From the NCBI GenBank assembly GCA_030272155.1, contig CP126199.1, positions 2,790,001 to 2,854,000 on the forward strand: DNA of 64,000 nt, written 5' to 3'. This stretch comes from Tetradesmus obliquus. Its lineage: Eukaryota > Chlorophyta > Chlorophyceae > Sphaeropleales > Scenedesmaceae. The translations under genes and the position numbers were made by a program. Below the pieces are notes generated by a model, which was not told where the DNA came from, did not search any database, and was given only the letters and a program-made list of their open reading frames with translations. Position 1 is the first letter of the stretch. Each line of letters starts with the position of its first letter. Positions 56,899 to 64,000 of the stretch are shown piece after piece.

Positions 56899-59401
56899 AT
56901 GAGGTCGCTATCTGCTGGCAGCAATGTAATGAATCCCTTGAGCAGCAGCTGCAGGATGCAAAGGAGGTCTCGTTCAAGTGGGTGGAGCAGGCTGAACTGC
57001 AGTCACTCGCAGCACAGCAGAGCACTGTGCGCCCAGGGCCCCGACTAATACGCACATTGGCTCACTGACAAGACGAGGTGCTACGTCACTGCGCTTGTGC
57101 AGGCAGCGTATGCTGTGCATGCCAAAAACAGCAGCAAACAGCGCCAATTAGGCAGCAGCAAGGCATCAGCAGAAGAGATCTGGCTCTTGCAGCGCCTGCA
57201 ATGCTGCTCTTGAGGTGAGCAGTCTATATTTACTCTCAAAAGAAGCAGTCGAGGTTCTTAAAAGTAACAGATGCCTACAAGAACATGTCTGTATGCATAC
57301 AGCCGCAGCACATGCCTGCTCTGGATGCGGAGGTATCATCCCTGCGCAGATGACACGTGCATGCATGTGCATACTCAAGCTATCAGCACAACAGCACCTT
57401 GCACACAGACCTGCAACTGCAATGTAAGCAACACACTGTTTTTTTCTGGTGTCTCTGCAAGTGCAAGCACTGAAAGGCGCCCCTTTTGCTGGCTGCAGTG
57501 CCGCAGGGCCTGCTGCAGCGTTAGAAGCAGAGGCAGCAGCGCCTGCAGGCACCGCAGGAGCAGCCCCAAGCACCAGCAGCAGCAGCAGCTCGCTGCCTAG
57601 CGCAGACCTGCAGCTGTTCATCGACAATGACTATGAGCTGCAGGTGAGCACGGGCGCCCAGGGCAGTGGCGCAACACACAGCAACAGCTGCATGGGGGTT
57701 GCTGTGCTTGGTCGCCACGCTTCCTGCCAGTTACCGCAGTTATACGTTTAGGACATGTGCATCTGTTGTGAAACATCCCTGCCATCACGCACGGCGCAGC
57801 AGGTGCCCTCCAACCATCTCCTGCAGACGTCCATCCTACGAGCCAGGAACGTGCCCCTACCACCAGTTTGCACACTGCACTGCACTGGCTCAAACCCTCC
57901 ACCCTCCACCCTCCACCAGTTTGTACCCTGCACTGCACTGCTTTAAACCCTCCACCCTCCACCACGCTGCCGCAGGTGCCCTCCAACTACGCCTACCTGG
58001 CCACGGAGATCCAGCGCGTGGAGCGCGGCCCGCAGCCGGAGCGCAGCCCAGTGCTGGGCCGCTTCGAGGCGCCAAATGGGCAGCCGGGGCTCATTACCAT
58101 ACTCACGCGCAGGGCGCAGGCCTTCAAGCAGACACTGCTGCAGGTGCGTGTTTACTGTCAACATAAAACTAAAAGCAGGTGGCTTGCGCAGCCGAATGGG
58201 CTGGCTGCAGGCAGAAGTGTGCTCACGCCATGCTGCATGCAGCCCCCAGCAGGAGCGCAGCCCCGTGCTAAGATGGTTTGAGGCTTCAGTCTAGGTGCTT
58301 GGGTTTATCACTGTGCTCATGCGCAGGGCGCAGGCCTTCGAGCAGACGCTGCTGCAGGTGCGTGGTCCGCATGGCGGCTGAAAAGTGACAAAAGTTAGCG
58401 GCAGTGACATGCCGCTGGTGGCCCCATTTGCCAGTGCCCAGCTGTTGTCATGCAACATTTTGTCGGCTGCAGATCACTGCTGTTGTATACCTAGCACCAC
58501 ACCCTGTGCCCCTGCCTCCAGCAGGTCACTGACCTCAGCCAGCTGTGTGACTCACCACGGTGGCGCAGCCGGTGTCATGTCAAAACAACCACTAACCACC
58601 ACTCGCTGCTTTCCGTATGATCCTGTGCAGGTGACGGACATCAGCCAGCTGGGCGACCCCATTGCTGTTGCGCAGCTGCTGCTGCCACATCTCCAGGCCA
58701 AACTCTGCTCCCTTATCTAAGACGCCGCCATGCCATGCTGCTGCTGCTGCTGCTTGCGGCAGGTGACGGACATCAGCCAGCTGGGCGACCCCATCGCTGT
58801 TGCGCAGCTGCTGCTGCCGCGCGGCTCCACACTGCTGGCCACTGCCACGCAGCAGGTGCCGCAGCCGCCCAAGGAGACGCCCCTGGGGCTGGTGGAGATA
58901 CCGCCACAGAACTACTTCCTGTGAGTTGCTTTGTAAACCAATATGTGCTGGTGGTATGCTTGCACGGCTGCCAGAAGATTGCTGCGGGACTTGACAGCAT
59001 GCCACTGCTGCTATGTGTGTGAGTTCTCCTCAAAGTCAGCAACAGAGGGCGCTGGCAGCTTATCATAGCTGAGTGGGAGTGCTGCAGCTGTTGTCGCAGC
59101 ACTTGCGCACGCCTGTGCTGTGTGCACACGCCATCTCTGCGCTACGGCTTGCTGACATGGTGCCGCCGCCGCTGCCGCTGCCTGCCTGCCCGCCTGCTTA
59201 CGTTCAATTCACCGCTGCAGGTTCGAGTTTACCACCAACACGGGGCTGCATGTGGCGATGGCAGCAGCAGCCAAGAAGGGCAGTGTGCTCATCTGCGGAG
59301 CGTCCACTACGAAGGAGCAGTGGGCGCAAGCAGGGCCTGTGCTGAGCCGGGTGGTTAAGAGCTTCAGGCTGCGCTCACAGCAGGGCCTGGCAGCGCTGTG
59401 A
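56899..59401 (+). CDS. PsbP-domain protein, thylakoid lumen
   Basis: Related to PsbP of photosystem II; PsbP-domain proteins assist photosystem or NDH assembly in the lumen. Six exons join in phase into 250 aa: 56899-56977, 57193-57214, 57499-57643, 57976-58143, 58763-58920 and 59221-59401. Residues 1-26 are Ser/Arg-rich (stroma targeting). QRRSRS, then PAMLLLSAAGPAAALEAEA built across the 22-base second exon, gives a twin-arginine-like lumen signal. The PsbP fold follows: FIDNDYELQVPSNYAYLATE, TDISQLGDPIAVAQLLL, EIPPQNYFLFEFTTN, LHVAMAAAAKKGSVLIC and the C-terminal VLSRVVKSFRL. TGTAA at 59429-59433 follows the stop closely. Introns carry several decayed echoes of exons 4 and 5. The subfamily is not assigned. 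The 5' exons rest on phase and targeting logic. Confidence 0.87.
58240..58700 (+). repeat. Decayed echoes of PsbP-domain exons 4 and 5 inside intron 4
   Basis: About 58250-58368 resembles the 3' half of exon 4 (58035-58150), including the CTGCTGCAG|GTGCGTG donor, but contains a stop. 58628-58700 repeats the acceptor and start of exon 5 (58761-58832) almost exactly, then diverges. About 58521-58560 is a weaker copy of the same stretch. Confidence 0.88.
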
Positions 59402-59897
59402 GGACGCAGTGTTGCCATTGTCATGTCGTGTAAGAGACGTGTTCTGTGACTTTGAGGGCGTGCAATGTTAGCTGCGAAGCGTACAACGTTTGGCGGCAGC
59501 TTGCACTGCTTTGGCAACAGACGAGAAACACAGCAGCGCTGCCAGTAGTGTCACACTGCTTCTCACGGTGAAACGCTGCGGTGGTCAATCAACAGCTTTG
59601 GAAATCAAAACTTCATAGTGGGTTGCTTACAGTTGAATGACGTCTGGCACGAGCACCAGCAATGTGTGCCAGTAGCAACCAGCCTCAGGCACACAAACGT
59701 CAGCAACATGAGTATGGCTGCAGCGGCTGTGTCAAGTGCTGGACACCGTGGGGTGCTCCAACAAGCACGTCACGTCACTTCCCGACCCGAACAACTGCAC
59801 CGGGTTTTGCAATAAGTGCTACGCCATCACCGCTGAGGGCGCACTGCAAGGTGCGTAGCAGCACCACACAACTTCACCCACACTGACCAAGCCCATC
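59402..59897. other. Convergent intergenic region
   Basis: It lies between the PsbP-domain gene (+) and the F-box/LRR gene (-). TGTAA at 59429-59433 serves the former and TTACA at 59627-59631 (TGTAA on the minus strand) the latter. No gene is seen. Confidence 0.5.
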
Positions 59898-61799
59898 TCA
59901 CCCCAGGTGCAGCGTGCAGCCACCCACAAAGACCTGCTTCAGTGCCTCGCACCCCTTCAGGAAAAAGTGCTCGACTAGACACTTGGACAAGTCAGGCAGC
60001 TCCTTCAAGCTACTGCAGCCCTCAACATCAAGCATACGCAGAGCTGATGGCAGCTCTGGCAGCTGCTCAAGCTCTGTGCAGTGCCCCACCAGTAGGCGCT
60101 CAAGCTTGGGTGGCAGAGGATCAGGCAGCTCTTCCAAACCGCTGCATCCACTGCAGTCCAGGCTAACGAGCCCTGAAGGTAGCTCCTCTGGCAGCTGATC
60201 CAATGCTTCACATCCGCTGCAGTCTAGGGTGAGGAGACCGGCAGGCAGCTGCTCTGGCAGCTGCTCCAGGGCGATGCATCCCCTGCACACCAGGTGGGGC
60301 AGGCCTGCCGGCAGCTGCTCCAGGGCGATGCAGCTGCAGCAGCTGCTCACTGCCCCTCAAGTCCAGCCGCAGACGGCTGGGCATTGCTGGCAGCCACTGG
60401 ATGGATGTTGCGCCACATTGCAGTGCTTCAAGGCAAGGCAGTGAGCCCGGCAGCTCGCGGATGGCTGTTTTGTTGATGGCTAGCCGCTTCAAGCTCTGCG
60501 TAGGCAGCTTGGGTAGCCGGCTGACCCGCGTGAGGCTATAGGCCTGCAGGTGTTCAAGGAAATCTGGCATGTCTGGAAGCTCCTCCAGCAGTGGACAGCA
60601 GTGACACACTATCTCAATTATGCCAGTGTGGGCTAGCTGCGGCAGCTTGCGTAGCGATGGGCAGCGTGCGCACTCCAGGTGACGCAGTGACGTCGGCAGC
60701 CCTGGCAGCTGCAAGGCAAACAGCAGGCGAGGTGCAACAGGGCGGAAACGCGGCTGGTGGTATGCTTGGGGTTGCACCCTCGGCAAGGAAGCAGCAAACT
60801 GGCAACAGGCGACTGGGTTACGTTTGCAAGGTGCTTGCTTCCTGTAGCCTTAGAAAACAACAACAAGCGCTTGCAACACCGCAACTATCATCAAACTGCC
60901 GCTGTAGCGGCGTCGCTGGCAGCACTGCAGCCCTGCCGAGCTGTAAGAAGCAAGTAACAGGAGCAGCTGCTTGCCACAATGTAGCCATGCTCCCTTCAGA
61001 AATTCCACTGCAACAAACATCTTGCCGAGTGTGGCAACAGGCTGTGGACATCACAGTGGCAAAGGCACAGACCTGCAGCTGCAGCTCACCTCTGCCAATG
61101 CACTGCAATGCCACACATTCAGCTGTTTGAGGCCGTCAGGCAGCGCCGGCAGCTGCAGCAGCACCTCACACACTTGCGCATGCAGCTCGACCAAGCTGGG
61201 TGGCAGCTGCGGAAGGCTCTTGAGCCTGCTGCAGCAGCTGCAGTTGAGCACTGCGACGGCAGTGGAGCTCAAGCTGCTAGGCAGTGCCTCTAGTGCATCG
61301 CAGCATTCACAGGCCAGCTGGCGCAGTGTGCGGGGTAGTGTTGGCAGCGCGCGTAGGTTGCTGCAGCCTGACACGTCCAGCTGCTCCAGCTTTGGTGGCA
61401 ACGGCGGCAGCAACTCAATGTGGCAGCTGTAGATGCGTAGGCAGGTCAAGTTCCTGCAAGTCATGCATGGTGCAACCAAATCGGTGTACTGTGAGGCTAC
61501 TGCTCTCAAAGCTGCTGCTGCTGCTGGGCTGCTGCTGCTCACCTGCCACCTGCCATGACGTCCAGCAGTATCTTCGATGGCAGATCACCGATCACAAGGC
61601 TTAGCTGCTGCATGGAGGCGATGCTCTTGTGCAGCCAGGAGGCAGCAGAAAACGAGCCGTCCAGCGTGAAGTCGATGCTGTGGTCCTTCCAGGACACACG
61701 CATATCTCGCAGGTCAGAGCAGGTGCATCTTAGCATACACATATCTTTTGGTTCCAGAAGAGGCATGCATCGTTGCACAACCTGGCAAAGCTTGTTCAT
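59898..61799 (-). CDS. F-box-like/leucine-rich-repeat protein
   Basis: Probably a substrate-recognition subunit of an SCF-type ubiquitin ligase, by analogy. Exons: 61543-61799, 61090-61453, then a long third coding block 59898-60708. Exon 1 resembles an F-box (PLLEPKDMCMLRCTCSDLRDM). The rest is about fifteen repeats of roughly 20 residues with the pattern LPxxLxxLxCxxCxxLExLP, for example LPPKLEQLDVSGCSNLRALP and LPSGLVSLDCSGCSGLEELP, typical of Cys-containing LRRs. The third block changes frame near 60305-60350: reading through derails the repeat, while removing a 46-base GTGAGC...GGCAG segment restores it and gives 461 aa. That segment is either an extremely short intron or a frameshift. 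The gene ends in CTGGGG|TGAGA, so a further 3' exon is also possible. Confidence 0.8.
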
Positions 61800-62218
61800 G
61801 CTGCCTCTGGCGTTGGTGATCGAGAACTGATGCAGCAAGTTCAAACAATGTACGCTTAGGTGTTAAACAACACTACTTGCAGGAAAACAGATGTTATCAG
61901 CTGCTTGAACGCGGCTTGACAGACTCGGACTTCCTTGGACCCCAGCTTTCAAATTCTCGAACAGAAGCTGTCCTGGCGGGCCAACAGCTACCCTAGACGA
62001 TGTACTAGCTGCTTGCATACATTGTAAGCGTTGTTACCAAAGCACACAGCTTACATTGCAACTGAATGCGTACATGTACAGCACACCTGCTGCTGACAAA
62101 GCTGGCAACAGGTGTGTCAGCTGGCACGAAGGCAATGCTGTGCGTCTACATCAGTATGGCAGGAGAGACTGCTCCACTCATCATCTTTGTGTTCAAGCTG
62201 CCACCCACATATACGCGT
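61800..62218. other. Intergenic region between SUV3 and the F-box/LRR gene
   Basis: This is the promoter side of the F-box/LRR gene and the 3' flank of SUV3. TTACA at 62051-62055 (TGTAA on the minus strand) lies about 165 bases past the SUV3 stop. Confidence 0.5.
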
Positions 62219-63374
62219 TCAGCGCAACCCACCCGCCACCTCTGCCTCGTCCTCAGAAGAAGACAAGCTGCTGCTGCGACCACCCGCATTGCTTCGGCCG
62301 CTATAACGCCCACGGTTGCCCCAGCTGGACCCAGCAGCAGCAGCAGCAGCAGGGTCCAGCCCCAGCATCTCATCATACTGCTGCTGGGTGCTGCTGCCTG
62401 CTGCACCGCCCATCTCCCGCAGAGCCTGGTCAATCAGTGCAGCTACCTGCAAGCAGAGCGCAGCGCACCGCACAGCGGCAATGGCAGCAGCGTTGAACGT
62501 CAGCAGCCTATGCACGTGGCACCATGTGTGGGCAAGGGGGCAAGACACAAGGAGTACAGAAACTCTCCCTGGCAATGCACTCTGCTGCAGGCTGGGATCC
62601 AGCTCACTGGCCTCAACAACCCTTCACCCAGCTACACAGCAAACTGACTGAGGCGTCACACTAGCACTTGATCACTGCCAGCTTTCTCCTCTTCCTCTCC
62701 TCTCAAACCCTCACCTGCGCACGCTGCCGCTGCACCTGCTTGCGCCCCCTGAACACGCCGTGCCCCACCCTGCCAGCCAGCCACAGGTACAGGTCATACA
62801 CGCGGAACAGCTCTTCTGCCGCCTTCATCTCAGCCTGGCTAGAGGGAGGCGTCTGCAGCGGCAGTGCCATGCAGTCTGGCGTGACGCGCTGCTGCTCCAC
62901 AAACAGCGAAGCAAACGCCAGCAGCGCCTGCACAGGAGCAGCAAAAAACATGCAGCAGTTGCTGGAGAAACTTGAATGCGCACATGCAGGAGGGCAAACA
63001 GCAGCAGAGCAACTGTCAAGCAAGGGCCAGCACAGGCCAGCCGCTGCCTTGTTGCTGCTCAGGCTCTTACTCGCTCACCTGCAGCACAAGCAGAGCAACA
63101 GCCACGCAATGGCCTGCACAGGCCAGCTGCTGCACTCTATCCTTTCAGCAGTGTCTGCTCAGATTGCTTGCCTCGCAGTTGCTCACCTGAAGCACGGCAG
63201 GGTCGTCTGCACTGGCCGGTGCAGTGCACCAGGTGAACATGTCCTCCAAGTCCAGCCCAGCAGCAGCAGCAGCAGCACTTGCAGCGCCACTGCCAACATC
63301 TCCATGATAGCCATAGCTGCTGTCATCGTCACTTTCACTGCCGGCACCGCCGAAACCCTCATCATCAGACTCTT

Positions 63375-63418
<44 letters not shown>

Positions 63419-63604
63419 CGTGCATGCAGCGCCACAGGTGCCGCCTCCAGGTGCTGCAGCACGCGCGCCAGCGCCACCATGTTGGCCATGTCTGCTAGGA
63501 AGTAGGGCGGCGACAGCTGCGCTGAGTCAGCGAATGCTGACAGCAGCTTGTGGAAGGGCAGCCCGGCCGGCATGCTGCGCGCAAAGGCCTCCAGCTGCTC
63601 ATAC
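62219..63604 (-). CDS. SUV3: SUV3-like ATP-dependent RNA helicase, C-terminal part (gene continues past the window)
   Basis: An organellar DExH RNA helicase that unwinds RNA for decay. Only the last three exons are present, 63187-63604, 62715-62927 and 62219-62446, phase-consistent, 286 residues. They match the region after the helicase core: YEQLEAFARSMP, LSPPYFLADMANMVALARVL, then DLEDMFTWCTAPASADDP and ELFRVYDLYLWLAGRV, as in plant and human SUV3 (RFxFCxAPVxxRDP and LYLWLSxRF). A poly-A run and an acidic Ser/Asp stretch (ESDDEGFGG) interrupt the C-terminal domain. The tail (SSSLSSSEDEAEVAGG) is acidic. The first exon base needs two bases from an upstream exon beyond the copies near 63870, so the helicase core lies outside the window. 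Confidence 0.92.
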
Positions 63605-63806
63605 CTGCGTTACGCGCAAGCAGATTGCAGAGCATTGCAGTGCGCAGCACCCATCAACATGACAGCAAATCGTTTGCACCGCAGCTGCATGCTTGCATAA
63701 GCAGACGCCTGCAGCTGCTTAAGCCTGCACGCACAACACACAAATGCATAGAGTTCAACCAGAGCAAAGCAGAGTGATTAGTAGGCACATCGACAGGCAT
63801 GCGCAG

Positions 63807-63870
63807 CAGCTTGTGGAAGGGCAGCCCGGCCGGCATGCTGCGCGCAAAGGCCTCGAGCTGCTCATACCTG
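63807..63870 (-). repeat. Echo of the SUV3 exon start
   Basis: About 64 bases, including the CAG|GTATGAGCAGCT acceptor and the first 19 codons, duplicate 63541-63608 nearly exactly, about 266 bases upstream in the transcript. The frame then runs out, so it is not a full exon. Confidence 0.9.
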
Positions 63871-64000
63871 CATTGCACACACAAATTGCAGACGCATTCA
63901 GTCATTGCAGTCAGAGGTCTTTGTGCGGCAGATGAATACTTGCATGACAACCTGCCGTCAGCAGGCTTTTCCTGCGTTGGACTCATCATGAGACCATTGT

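Overview
The window is nuclear DNA from a green alga, most likely a chlorophycean; the genus cannot be fixed from sequence alone. The evidence is intron-dense genes with GTGAG donors and CTGCAG acceptors, TGTAA motifs (the chlorophyte poly(A) signal) downstream of several stops, plastid and thylakoid-lumen targeting sequences, and pervasive CAG/CTG triplets that become poly-Q, poly-A or poly-S in exons. All gene models were assembled by eye from splice signals, reading phase and family motifs. Most exon chains close in phase, but none has transcript support.

Layout. 1-911 (+): a two-exon, probably plastid-targeted conserved protein. 912-7154: gene-poor. 7155-8122 (-): a hypothetical gene with a coiled-coil tail. 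10866-18676 (-): a very large ubiquitin-specific protease of the plant UBP1/UBP2 type. 20102-21276 (-): a small conserved protein. 22022-23596 (+): a hydrophilic LEA-like protein. 24906-27045 (-): PIG-L, the GPI-anchor de-N-acetylase. 27445-34860 (-): an OSCA/CSC1/TMEM63-type channel. 35650-38083 (+): an SR-type RNA-binding protein. 38985-45234 (+): a class-3 lipase resembling plant oil-body lipases. 46589-48529 and 50833-52331 (+): two tandem secreted proteins sharing twelve cysteines. 53741-56499 (-): a WD40 protein orthologous to plant DSE1/TANMEI and animal GNB1L. 56899-59401 (+): a PsbP-domain thylakoid-lumen protein. 59898-61799 (-): an F-box/leucine-rich-repeat protein. 62219 to about 63604 (-): the C-terminal end of a SUV3 RNA helicase that runs off the window.

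The genes are mostly unrelated housekeeping functions (ubiquitin removal, GPI biosynthesis, splicing, lipid hydrolysis, photosynthesis, organelle RNA turnover) and do not form a cluster. What stands out is structural. Triplet tracts sit on or just before many 3' splice sites. Introns repeatedly hold partial echoes of the neighbouring exon, including its splice site. Clusters of perfect palindromes lie in intergenic DNA. The secreted twelve-cysteine pair is the best candidate for undescribed biology. No rRNA, tRNA, CRISPR array, virus-like element or intact transposon was recognised.
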